Origin: Pelistega sp.
GTDB taxonomy: Bacteria > Pseudomonadota > Gammaproteobacteria > Burkholderiales > Burkholderiaceae_B
Direction: 5' to 3'
Length of the DNA stretch: 64,000 bases
Assembly: GCA_030538255.1 (NCBI GenBank)
Contig: JAUNUI010000005.1
Coordinates: 62,001-126,000, forward strand
The notes beneath the pieces were generated by a model. The model worked only from the letters and a program-made list of their open reading frames with translations, was not told the DNA's origin and ran no database searches. Below, piece after piece: positions 7,804 to 16,040 of the stretch. The number at the start of each line of letters is the position of its first letter. Within the stretch, counting starts at the first letter, position 1. A program made the position numbers and the translations under genes.

Positions 7804-8235
7804 TTATATTAATAAGGCCACAGCGACTTTGCGACCTTCAGACATTAACACATTGTAGGTCCGTGATGCCGCCTTGCTGTCCATGACCTCAATACCTATG
7901 CGCGCTTGCAAGAGGGGTGCTAGGATAGCAGGGTCTAAGAAGACTTGATGCTTGCCTGTGCCGATAATTAAGACTTCGGGGGCATTCTCATAACGAATTT
8001 TTGGGGCGTCATCTAACAGGTCGAAAGCGGAACTTGACTGACGTGTAACGCCAGCTGCTTGCTCAACTAAAGCGGTGGTAATGTGTTGGACGTCTTGTAC
8101 ATCCCAGGTATGGATTTCACCTTCAGGTCTAAAGTAGACAGGGTGCGGATAAGTAATTTCATTGATGGCGATATGGTCTTCACTATAGGCAGTGACCGTA
8201 TTTAAGGCGCCTCGTTCTTCTTTCTGTAATAGCAC
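7804..8235 (-). CDS. Mth938-like domain (DUF498) protein
   Basis: A cytoplasmic protein of 143 residues with the Mth938/NDUFAF3-like fold. The family signature is visible as YFRPEGEIHTWDV, then PEVLIIGTGKHQVFL and a C-terminal MSEGRKVAVALLI. Bacterial members are widespread but their function is not established; the human relative NDUFAF3 takes part in assembling respiratory complex I. The gene leads a run of minus-strand genes ahead of bcp. An NDUFAF6-like gene occurs at 14865, which makes two relatives of complex I assembly factors in one window; a functional link between them is speculation. Confidence 0.8.
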   Translation of the reverse strand: MLLQKEERGALNTVTAYSEDHIAINEITYPHPVYFRPEGEIHTWDVQDVQHITTALVEQAAGVTRQSSSAFDLLDDAPKIRYENAPEVLIIGTGKHQVFLDPAILAPLLQARIGIEVMDSKAASRTYNVLMSEGRKVAVALLI

Positions 8236-8682
8236 TTTAACTCCTTGCTAGTTCAGTACGTGTCTTTAATAGCTCTTCTTCAATAGCTATATTATGCTTA
8301 ATATACATGACAAGTTTGTGATGGTGTGCTCGTTAAGACGAATCTAGGAAAAACAGCGGGACTACCTGGGGAAAAAGGGGGAGCCGAATGTTCGAGGATT
8401 GTCTTGGAACTTAAATGCTTAAAATAGCTCATAGCAAGAGCGGTAATGTCGTAACAAGAGCGGTAATGTCTTAGCAATAGCGATAAATACCAAAATACAT
8501 TAACAATCACTCCAAAAAAGCGACTGTCTCATAGCGATAAATTAGCCTGTTTTTATAAAATTAAACGTTTTTTTGCCGCAAAGCAACAAATATTAAAAGC
8601 TTACTCCTTAGAGAGCACACGAGTGCCTAGAGAACATGTAAAATAATTGACTTTATCCCTGTTTTTTTAAAGGCACCGCACC
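8236..8682. other. 447-bp divergent intergenic region
   Basis: AT-rich spacer between the Mth938-domain gene (minus) and alaC (plus). It must hold promoters for both. It contains the 20-bp tandem repeat described separately. No credible gene, RNA or attenuator was seen. Confidence 0.6.
8431..8490 (+). repeat. Three degenerate 20-bp tandem repeats upstream of alaC
   Basis: Units at 8431-8450, 8451-8470 and 8471-8490 share the core AGCAAGAGCGGTAATGTC. The first two are nearly identical and the third has drifted. They lie about 190-250 bases before the alaC start. Confidence 0.75.
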
Positions 8683-9870
8683 ATGAATCACTTTCCGCGT
8701 ATTGAACGTTTGCCCCCCTATGTATTTAACATTACTGGCGAGCTCAAGATGGCCGCGCGCCGACGCGGTGAGGACATTATTGATATGTCTATGGGTAACC
8801 CAGATGGCCCAACCCCAGAACATATTGTCAATAAGATGGTGGAAGCGACACAGCGCCCCGATACACACGGTTATTCAGTCTCGAAGGGGATTCCACGCTT
8901 ACGTAAAGCGATTACTGATTGGTACTTGCGCCGCTATAACGTAGCATTCGACCCTGATTCTGAGGCGATTGTGACGATTGGCTCGAAAGAAGGTCTAGCA
9001 CACTTAATGTTAGCGACCCTAGATCGCGGTGATATGGTCTTAGTGCCTAACCCGAGCTATCCGATTCATATTTATGGGGCGATTATTGCAGGTGCAGCGA
9101 TTCGCTCATTGCCTATGATTCCTGGGATTGATTTCTTTGCTGAAATCGAGAAAGCGATTAATGAGTCTTTCCCAAAACCGAAGATGATTATCCTGGGTTT
9201 CCCAAGTAATCCAACCGCACAATGCGTGGATTTAGAGTTCTTCGAGCGCGTTGTTGCACTCGCTAAAGAACATAATATTATCGTGGTGCATGACTTAGCC
9301 TATGCGGATATTTGCTTTGACGGCTATGTGGCTCCATCAATTATGCAAGTGCCCGGCGCTAAGGATGTCGCGGTTGAGTTCTTTACCATGAGTAAGAGCT
9401 ATAACATGGCGGGTTGGCGCGTTGGTTTTATGGTGGGCAACGCTGAAATTGTGAATGCCTTAGCACGCATGAAGAGTTACCATGATTATGGTACGTTCAC
9501 ACCGATTCAAGTCGCTTCGATTGCGGCGCTTGATGGCCCACAGGATTGTGTCAATGAAGTGGTTGCAGAATACCAAAAGCGTCGTGACGTCTTGGTAAAA
9601 GGCTTACATGATATTGGTTGGATGGTCGATATTCCTAAGGCTTCTATGTATATCTGGGCCAAGATCCCTGAACAATATCAAGAGATGAAATCATTAGATT
9701 TCTCTAAAAAATTATTAGCGCAAGCGAAAGTGGCCGTATCACCAGGTATTGGCTTTGGTGAGTATGGTGATGATTATGTTCGCTTTGCGCTTATCGAAAA
9801 CGAGCAACGTACACGCCAAGCGTTACGCGGCATTAAGGAAATGTTTAAAAAGGACGGCTATCTGAAATGA
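8683..9870 (+). CDS. alaC: Alanine transaminase AlaC
   Basis: A class I/II PLP-dependent aminotransferase of 395 residues. The PLP lysine is Lys238 in [19 protein letters not shown] and [10 protein letters not shown] are cofactor and substrate loops typical of the AlaC/AlaA group, which interconvert pyruvate and alanine with glutamate. AAAGGC sits about 8 bases before the ATG. Its stop overlaps the hom start as ATGA, making the three-gene unit alaC-hom-thrC, an arrangement known from Betaproteobacteria. The exact amino acid preference cannot be read from sequence. Confidence 0.92.
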   Translation: MNHFPRIERLPPYVFNITGELKMAARRRGEDIIDMSMGNPDGPTPEHIVNKMVEATQRPDTHGYSVSKGIPRLRKAITDWYLRRYNVAFDPDSEAIVTIGSKEGLAHLMLATLDRGDMVLVPNPSYPIHIYGAIIAGAAIRSLPMIPGIDFFAEIEKAINESFPKPKMIILGFPSNPTAQCVDLEFFERVVALAKEHNIIVVHDLAYADICFDGYVAPSIMQVPGAKDVAVEFFTMSKSYNMAGWRVGFMVGNAEIVNALARMKSYHDYGTFTPIQVASIAALDGPQDCVNEVVAEYQKRRDVLVKGLHDIGWMVDIPKASMYIWAKIPEQYQEMKSLDFSKKLLAQAKVAVSPGIGFGEYGDDYVRFALIENEQRTRQALRGIKEMFKKDGYLK

Positions 9871-11180
9871 GTCAGTTAAATCCCATTCGTGTTGGTTTAT
9901 TAGGTTTTGGTGTTGTGGGTAGTGGTACCTGGACGGTACTTAACCGCAATGCTCAAGAAATTGCTCGTCGTGCAGGCCGTCAAATTGAAATTGTTCGTGT
10001 AGCCACTCGTACACCCGCTAAAGCTGCGCCTTTAGTTGGTCCGAATGTGCAAATTGATAATGATTTGCAAGGCTTGGTGGATGATCCAAGTATTGATATT
10101 GTTGTTGAGCTGATTGGTGGTACAGAGTTAGCCCATGACTTAGTCATGCAGGCCATTAAGAACGGCAAGCATGTTGTGACAGCAAATAAAGCCTTATTGG
10201 CACTGCATGGGAATGAGATTTTTGGTGCCGCGCTAGAGAAGAATGTGATGGTGGCTTTCGAAGCCGCGGTGGCCGGTGGTATCCCGATTATTAAGGCCAT
10301 GCGTGAAGGCTTAACGGCCAACCGTATTCAATGGGTAGCGGGCATTATTAACGGCACCACCAACTTTATTCTGACCGAGATGCGTGAGCGTGGCTTAGCC
10401 TTCGCCGATGTGCTTTCTGAAGCGCAAGCCTTAGGCTATGCCGAAGCAGACCCAACCTTCGACGTTGAAGGTGTTGACGCCGCCCATAAATTAACCATTC
10501 TTGCCTCTATCGCTTTCGGTATTCCAGTGCAGTTTGACAAGGTCTATATCGAAGGTATTAGCCGCTTAGCGCAAGAAGATGTAAGCTTAGCCGACCGCTT
10601 AGGTTATCGCATTAAATTGCTCGGTTTGGCGATTCGTCGTGAAGCGGGTATTGAGTTACGTGTGCATCCTTGCCTAGTGCCGAAAGAAAAGTTAATTGCC
10701 AATGTTGAAGGTCCTATGAATGCCGTTGTGGTCAAGGGAGATGCACTTGGCGAAACCTTATATTACGGTGCGGGAGCCGGTTCTGAGCCAACCGCCTCAG
10801 CCGTTGTTGCTGATTTAGTGGATGTTACGCGCTTACACACGGCTGACCCAGAGAATCGCGTACCGCACTTGGCTTTCCAAGCGGATGCCTTAGCCGATTA
10901 TCCGATTTTACCGATTGAAGAAGCGCGCTCGTCTTCCTATCTTCGTGTCTTAGTGCAAGACCGCCCAGGGGTGATGGCCGATATCTCTTCAATCTTGGCG
11001 AAATTGAATATTTCGATTAAGTCGATGATTCAAGACTCGAAGGATGAAGGTGCTGCCAATATTATCTTCTTATTGCATCAAGCACGTGAGGGTGATGTGC
11101 TTGAGGCCATCCAACAAATTGAGCATTTGCCTTTTGTACAATCTAAAGTGGTTCACATTCGCTTGGAAAAATTATCATGA
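9867..11180 (+). CDS. hom: Homoserine dehydrogenase
   Basis: A 437-residue monofunctional enzyme that reduces aspartate semialdehyde to homoserine for threonine and methionine synthesis. The NAD(P)-binding motif GFGVVG is at 13-18, the conserved TANKALLA (Lys108) and NGTTNF (162-167) follow, and a C-terminal ACT domain begins near residue 350 ([16 protein letters not shown]), the usual site of threonine feedback control. It overlaps alaC and thrC by four bases each (ATGA), so translation is probably coupled. Confidence 0.96.
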   Translation: MSQLNPIRVGLLGFGVVGSGTWTVLNRNAQEIARRAGRQIEIVRVATRTPAKAAPLVGPNVQIDNDLQGLVDDPSIDIVVELIGGTELAHDLVMQAIKNGKHVVTANKALLALHGNEIFGAALEKNVMVAFEAAVAGGIPIIKAMREGLTANRIQWVAGIINGTTNFILTEMRERGLAFADVLSEAQALGYAEADPTFDVEGVDAAHKLTILASIAFGIPVQFDKVYIEGISRLAQEDVSLADRLGYRIKLLGLAIRREAGIELRVHPCLVPKEKLIANVEGPMNAVVVKGDALGETLYYGAGAGSEPTASAVVADLVDVTRLHTADPENRVPHLAFQADALADYPILPIEEARSSSYLRVLVQDRPGVMADISSILAKLNISIKSMIQDSKDEGAANIIFLLHQAREGDVLEAIQQIEHLPFVQSKVVHIRLEKLS

Positions 11181-12586
11181 AATATATATCAACTCGCGGC
11201 GGCGTAGCCGCTGAAGCGTTCTCAGATATTTTATTAGAAGGTTTAATGCGTGATGGTGGTTTAGCCTTGCCAGAAACCATACCACAAGTGAGTAGCGAGA
11301 CACTCGAACAATGGCGCAGCTTATCCTATGCGGATTTAGTGGCTGAGGTGCTCAGCTTATTTGCCACCGATATTCCTAAAGAAGACTTACAAGCGCTAAC
11401 GCGTAAGACCTATACGAGCGACGTGTTCGGCTCTGAGGCGATTGTGCCCTTGAAGAAGTTAGATGACTCGATTACGCTGGTTGGTCTATCAGAAGGGCCA
11501 ACCTTGGCGTTTAAAGATATGGCGATGCAATTCTTAGGCAATATCTTTGAATATGTTCTCGCTAAGCGTGGTTTACGTATCAATATTCTTGGTGCAACTT
11601 CGGGTGATACGGGTTCAGCTGCTGAATATGCCTTGCGTGGTAAGAAGGGCGTAAATGTCTTTATGCTTTCACCTTACGGTCGCATGAGTGACTTCCAACG
11701 TGCGCAGATGTTCTCTTTACAAGACAAGAATATTCATAACTTATCTGTACATGGTGTGTTTGACGATTGCCAAGATGTCGTGAAGGCCTTATCGAATGAT
11801 TTGGCATTTAAAGAGAAATACCGTCTTGGTGCCGTCAACTCCATTAACTTTGCCCGTATCTCAGCGCAGATTGCTTATTATTTCTGGGCCTGGTTACGTG
11901 CTACAAATACATCAGGACAAGAGGTTTCGTTTACCGTGCCTTCAGGCAACTTCGGTAATATTTTGTCAGGCCATCTCGCACGCTTAATGGGTTTACCGAT
12001 CCGTCGCTTAGTCTTGGCCACCAACGAAAACAATGTCTTGGAAGAGTTCTTTAAGACAGGGATTTATCGTCCACGTGCTTCGGAGCAAACCTATGCGACC
12101 TCAAGCCCATCAATGGATATTTCTAAAGCCTCGAACTTTGAGCGCTTTGTCTACCATCTCTTGGATAATGATGGCGCTAAAGTGAAAGCCTTATGGGATA
12201 CCTTAGCCAAGCAAGGATATTTTGACCTCAGTGATTTAAAACCAGAATTTGAAAGCAAGTTTGGTTTTGTCGCGGGCAGCAGCTCACATGCGGATCGCTT
12301 AGACACGATCAAGCAGGAATATGAACAAAATCATTACTTGCTCGATCCACATACCGCGGATGGTGTAAAAGTGGCTCGTGAGTTTGTCGAAGAGGGCATC
12401 CCTATGCTAGTACTTGAGACAGCCTTACCTGCTAAATTTACCGAAACCATTCAGGAAGCAATTGGTCAAGCGGCTCCAGTACCAGCGCATCTCGCTGATC
12501 TACATAACTTGCCACAACGTGTTGAAGTGATGGATTGTGATGTGGAGCAAATTCGCGCCTATATGGTAGCGAATATTGAGCAATAA
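11177..12586 (+). CDS. thrC: Threonine synthase
   Basis: A 469-residue PLP enzyme converting O-phosphohomoserine to threonine, of the longer bacterial/fungal type. It starts with KYISTRGG, which is typical of the family. The PLP lysine is Lys113 in GPTLAFKDMAMQFLGN, and GATSGDTGSAAEYA forms the phosphate-binding loop. It is the last gene of the alaC-hom-thrC operon and is followed by a strong terminator. Confidence 0.97.
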   Translation: MKYISTRGGVAAEAFSDILLEGLMRDGGLALPETIPQVSSETLEQWRSLSYADLVAEVLSLFATDIPKEDLQALTRKTYTSDVFGSEAIVPLKKLDDSITLVGLSEGPTLAFKDMAMQFLGNIFEYVLAKRGLRINILGATSGDTGSAAEYALRGKKGVNVFMLSPYGRMSDFQRAQMFSLQDKNIHNLSVHGVFDDCQDVVKALSNDLAFKEKYRLGAVNSINFARISAQIAYYFWAWLRATNTSGQEVSFTVPSGNFGNILSGHLARLMGLPIRRLVLATNENNVLEEFFKTGIYRPRASEQTYATSSPSMDISKASNFERFVYHLLDNDGAKVKALWDTLAKQGYFDLSDLKPEFESKFGFVAGSSSHADRLDTIKQEYEQNHYLLDPHTADGVKVAREFVEEGIPMLVLETALPAKFTETIQEAIGQAAPVPAHLADLHNLPQRVEVMDCDVEQIRAYMVANIEQ

Positions 12587-12631
12587 TGATCTGTACGCTT
12601 TAATAAGGTTAAGAGCTTAAAGCTGCAATAC

Positions 12632-12670
12632 CAGGGCGCAAAGGTTGATACCTCGGCGCCCTGATTTTTT
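12632..12670 (+). terminator. Rho-independent terminator of alaC-hom-thrC
   Basis: An 8-bp perfect stem, CAGGGCGC at 12632-12639 and GCGCCCTG at 12656-12663, is followed directly by ATTTTTT. Confidence 0.9.
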
Positions 12671-12889
12671 CTAGAGCCCCTTTAAATGGCTTGTGAGTTT
12701 GTACAAAGCATGATTGGTTTGTAGTAAGCGAGTTCTAGCCCCTTTAACTGACTTGTGAGTTTGTACAGAGCATGATTGGTTTGTCGTAAACGAGTTCTAG
12801 AGCCCCTTTAAATGCTTGCGAGTTTGTACAGAACATGATTGGTTTGTAGTAAGCAAGTTCTAGAACACCTTAAAATGGCTTGCGAGTTG
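12671..12889 (+). repeat. Tandem array of about 3.5 copies of a 62-64-bp repeat
   Basis: Units start at 12671, 12735, 12797 and 12860, each opening with CTAGAGCCCCTTTAAATG or a close variant and containing CATGATTGGTTTGT. The last copy is cut off after about 30 bases. Lengths are 64, 62 and 63 bp, so it is not codon-phased and is not a protein repeat. No stem-loop conservation or spacer pattern of a CRISPR is present. Confidence 0.85.
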
Positions 12890-13286
12890 CCAATACGAGC
12901 TAGTGTTGTGCCTTATTCACCCGCGATAGTTGTATCACGATTTCCGTATAAGAGATCTCGAGCTAGAAGGGAGCGAGACCAAGACAACCTTGTCGAGCTT
13001 AGGGATATATCAGCTTTTTAACATGAGTTCAGCTACAATATCTAAACACTTCATGAACTATTGAAATAATCTGTTTGTTAGCTCACTGCTTTTTAGAATA
13101 ATTAGAAAATTTATCAGCGTTCGCTGTAAAATCCTGTCCTTCAAGACAGGGATATAAGGCGTAATTGCATGGCTCTCCTTCATTCTATGCGGCAGTTCTG
13201 CGTCTATAGCGGTAGAATTAATCATAGAGCTATATGGCGGCTCATCGCTCAAGACAGATATTTTAAAGAACGAGTAGGAACTAAGA
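12890..13286. other. Spacer upstream of nnrS
   Basis: About 400 bases without a credible gene. The only clear structure is a 6-bp stem (CCTGTC at 13133-13138, GACAGG at 13145-13150) with the loop CTTCAA and flanks that recall the hairpin end of IS200/IS605 elements. No clear FNR/NNR-type palindrome was found before nnrS. Confidence 0.5.
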
Positions 13287-14492
13287 ATGTTGATTCAAGT
13301 TGATATGCCCAGTCCTTCCAAGAAGAAACCCCCGAGTTTCTTCGAGACCTTATTTGCTTTCGGTTTTCGGCCCCTCTACTTATTAAGCGCATTTTGGGCG
13401 GCTTTTTCCGTATTGCTGTGGGTATTTGCGCCGCATCTGATTAAGGGCACTATGGGCTCCATGTATTGGCATGCCCATGAGATGCTTTGGGGCTTTATTG
13501 CGACCATTGCCGTGGCCTTCCTTTTAACGGCCTCAGCGACCTGGACAGGTCGTCATCCGTCTAAGGGTAAGCATCTTGCTTGCATAACGGCGCTCTGGAT
13601 GGTTGCGCGGATTGGCTATCTGATTCCTGGTCAGGCCGCATTTATCGTAGCAGCTATTGCTGAGATTGGCTTTTTTGCGATGGCAGCCATCGCGCTTGCT
13701 AAGGTGATTTTTGGTGCCAAGAGTAAGCAAAACTATCCCGTGGTTTTTGCCTTAGCAGGTTTAGGCTTGGCGAATGTTGCCTACCTATTAGCGATTTATC
13801 AGCATGGCTATCATTGGATTATGAAGGGTTATCATATTGGCTTGTTGCTGATGGCTTTTATCGCCTTACTGGTTGGCCGTCGTGTAATTCCTTTCTTTGC
13901 TAGCCGCCGTGTTCAAGGGGTGGAAATTCCGCGCCATGAGAAATCAGGCAAGTATCAATTAATCATCACTGCCTTGACCATTGCTTTATTGGTGTTCGGT
14001 CTGTATAAGATTGCCGCGATTGCGCTGGTGGTCTTGGTTGCGATTACCTGGTTCCAATTATTCCAATGGAAACCGATGAAGGTTATTCATATGCCTCTCT
14101 TGTGGGTTCTGTATGTTTCGTATTTCTTACTGGGTCTAGGCTTATTATTTGCGGCCTTGTACTTCGCTGAAATTCAGTTATCGATGAATTTACGTCCAGC
14201 AGCATTCGTCCATATCATTGGTATGGGTGGTTTTGCCGTGATGATTATGGGCATGATTACGCGTACGGCGCTAGGCCATACAGGACGTCCACTAGAAGCG
14301 AGTCGCTTAATGGTGGCGAGTTATGTCTTGATGATCTTAGCGGTAATCTTCCGCTTAATTGCACTCTGGACAGGGAACGCGATGGGCAGCTTGCATCTCA
14401 CAGCGAGCGTGTGGATCTTAGCCTTTATCTTCTATCTCTGGCAATTCACACCGATCCTGACCTCGCCACGCGTGGATGGTAAACCAGGTTGA
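13287..14492 (+). CDS. nnrS: NnrS family haem-copper membrane protein
   Basis: A 401-residue integral membrane protein with about twelve hydrophobic spans. The opening FRPLYLLSAFWAAF, the MYWHAHEMLWGF motif near residue 60 and HIIGMGGFAVMIMGMITRTALGHTGRP near residue 310 are hallmarks of NnrS; their His residues are the likely haem and copper ligands. Family members lower the damage caused by nitric oxide in bacteria that meet nitrosative stress or denitrify. No other denitrification gene lies within the window. The start is the first ATG, with GTAGGA upstream; an ATG at 13305 is possible. Confidence 0.92.
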   Translation: MLIQVDMPSPSKKKPPSFFETLFAFGFRPLYLLSAFWAAFSVLLWVFAPHLIKGTMGSMYWHAHEMLWGFIATIAVAFLLTASATWTGRHPSKGKHLACITALWMVARIGYLIPGQAAFIVAAIAEIGFFAMAAIALAKVIFGAKSKQNYPVVFALAGLGLANVAYLLAIYQHGYHWIMKGYHIGLLLMAFIALLVGRRVIPFFASRRVQGVEIPRHEKSGKYQLIITALTIALLVFGLYKIAAIALVVLVAITWFQLFQWKPMKVIHMPLLWVLYVSYFLLGLGLLFAALYFAEIQLSMNLRPAAFVHIIGMGGFAVMIMGMITRTALGHTGRPLEASRLMVASYVLMILAVIFRLIALWTGNAMGSLHLTASVWILAFIFYLWQFTPILTSPRVDGKPG

Positions 14493-14864
14493 TGATTGGT
14501 GTCCTTGCTGCCCAGGATGACAGGTTTTACGGCAAGTTCTGATAAATAGCCTCTTGTCTACCCTGTCTTAATGGGTGATTTGTCAAGCACAGCGAGAAGA
14601 GTGCTAACTTGCTTAAGCATAAAGTAAAAGCCACTGCAGATATTGTTGCAGTGGCTTTTTTTCAGCTTGACAGAACTATATGGTTTTACCTGTTGTGATA
14701 CACAATCGAGTTCACGATACGCAGTTGCTTACAGCATGGTAAAGACGATTGGCTACTGGTTTCAATAAGGAGGGACAAGTGAATGCATCAAGAGTTAATT
14801 TGTATCAAGTATTAATTTGAGATTAAAGCATATATATGGGTTATTAATATGTGGGTTCTTAATA
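14493..14864. other. Convergent spacer after nnrS
   Basis: It holds the terminator at 14626-14662 and a 13-codon frame at 14779-14820 (GTG behind AGGAGG, ending in TGA), which may be a remnant start site. The 130 bases before the terminator could be a long 3' UTR or a small RNA; nothing decides between them. Confidence 0.45.
14626..14662 (+). terminator. Rho-independent terminator
   Basis: A 12-13-bp stem, AAAAGCCACTGCA and TGCAGTGGCTTTT, with an 8-base loop and a run of T residues. It is 134 bases past nnrS, so it ends nnrS or an unannotated short transcript. Confidence 0.85.
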
Positions 14865-15743
14865 TTAGCGCTTGGGCAGACAACGCCCCCCACTTAACCA
14901 TACCTTGCTAGCAATAAAGAGTTTGCGAATTGGGGTGAGACTAGTGCGATGGTCGAGGATTTGCCACTTATCTTGTTCCAGTACTTTCAATAAGGTGAGG
15001 CCCAGATGCGCTTTAATTAAGCAGGGACGTAATTGTTTGCGTAAGCTAGCAGGCATCTTCTCAATACAGGCGACTAGGCGTGTTCTGATCGCATTGGCTT
15101 GGGCTTGGATAAAGCCGGTGAAGATATCACTATACTTGCTATTTAAAATATCTGCGGCACGTAATTCGTATTCTTGCAAGGTATTGATTGGGAAATAAAT
15201 CCTTCCTTGGCGCGCATCCTCACCAATCCGACGAATATGTTCGATTAATTGAAGACAGACCGCTAACTCTTGTACCTGCTCAAGTTCCTGAGCTTCTTTC
15301 ACGCCAAGAGCTTGAGCGATTAGGGTCGCTAAGCTAGCACTCTGTAAGCGGCAATAGTTTTCAAACTCTGGCCAATCCATATAGCGATTCTGTTCAAGAT
15401 CCATCTCGACCGCATCAATCATCTGGTAAAAATGACGCTTCTCGAAGGCGCTGAACTCGGCAAATTTGCTGAGCGACTGCGTAATCGGATGCTCAGGCGT
15501 ACCGGCAAAGAGACGATCAATTTCTGTACGCCACCAAGCCAGCTTAATGCGAGCAATGGCACTATCGGAATTAATCAGTAAGACCTGATTGAGCTCTTTC
15601 TGTAAGGCATGCAGAATCATGATGAGCGACTTAGCGGGCTCAGCAACAAATAAATAGGCATAGTGGCTAGAGGAGCCTAGTTTATAGGTTTTCTCAGCGC
15701 TATATGGGTCAATAGTGGTCATACTTAAATTCGATAAAAGCAA
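14865..15743 (-). CDS. Squalene/phytoene synthase-family protein, NDUFAF6-like, without Asp-rich motifs
   Basis: A protein of 292 residues with the all-helical phytoene/squalene synthase fold. The sequence LHALQKELNQV, then IKLAWWRTEIDRLFAGTPEHPI and MIDAVEMDLEQNRYMDW, lines up with the NDUFAF6-like branch. The first Asp-rich motif (normally DDxxD-like after the opening helices) is replaced by ELNQV, and the second reads EHIRRIGEDARQGRIYFP, where catalytic enzymes have RDVGEDARRG. Both metal-binding motifs are therefore incomplete and prenyl-synthase activity is doubtful. Human NDUFAF6 is a complex I assembly factor; a similar role here is inference. The second Met (15722, MTTIDPYSAEK) is an equally likely start. 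Confidence 0.75.
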   Translation of the reverse strand: MLLSNLSMTTIDPYSAEKTYKLGSSSHYAYLFVAEPAKSLIMILHALQKELNQVLLINSDSAIARIKLAWWRTEIDRLFAGTPEHPITQSLSKFAEFSAFEKRHFYQMIDAVEMDLEQNRYMDWPEFENYCRLQSASLATLIAQALGVKEAQELEQVQELAVCLQLIEHIRRIGEDARQGRIYFPINTLQEYELRAADILNSKYSDIFTGFIQAQANAIRTRLVACIEKMPASLRKQLRPCLIKAHLGLTLLKVLEQDKWQILDHRTSLTPIRKLFIASKVWLSGGRCLPKR

Positions 15744-16040
15744 TAAGTCGTCAATCTTAGAAGGCTTATTGTAGCTTTCTTGCTAGCTTTGTGGATGATT
15801 AAGCTTACAGGATTTGTGAGTTTATATTGATGTTTTCGATCGGATCGTTGGTAGTCTGTAGCAATATATCTGTATACACGACATTACCAAGCTAATGTTG
15901 TGTAGATGTTTACAATAAAGCTACTTAGACCTTGAGTGGATTAGAGCGTGTAGGCTGTTTGGTCTAGGCTGTTAGGAATACTTAATTCGTTTAGCACCTA
16001 AGCCGTTTAGTCGATTGAAAACGGCTTAGGCGCTAGGGGC
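15744..16040. other. Spacer between rhs and the NDUFAF6-like gene
   Basis: About 300 bases downstream of the rhs lipase gene on the minus strand. No reading frame that could be an immunity gene was seen on either strand. The only structure is the hairpin next to the rhs stop. Confidence 0.55.
15992..16034 (-). terminator. Strong hairpin directly after rhs, probable terminator
   Basis: Arms at 15992-16008 and 16018-16034 pair over 17 positions with one mismatch (TAGCACCTAAGCCGTTT and its complement). It starts within ten bases of the rhs stop. The run after the stem on the minus strand is not T-rich, so termination is likely but not certain. Confidence 0.5.

Noticed and set aside
8236..8682. 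Amino-acid attenuator or riboswitch before alaC-hom-thrC
   Set aside because: No leader peptide rich in Thr or Ile codons, no terminator/antiterminator pair and no known riboswitch core was seen.
12671..12889. 63-bp repeat as a CRISPR or integron array
   Set aside because: Units are contiguous with no unique spacers; no cas gene, integrase or attC-like fold is present.
12839..13021. 60-codon plus-strand frame in the nnrS upstream spacer
   Set aside because: It starts inside the tandem repeat, has no ribosome binding site and an arbitrary composition.
14865..15743. Call as hydroxysqualene/phytoene synthase (HpnD) with hopanoid function
   Set aside because: Both Asp-rich motifs are damaged and no other hopanoid or carotenoid gene is nearby.
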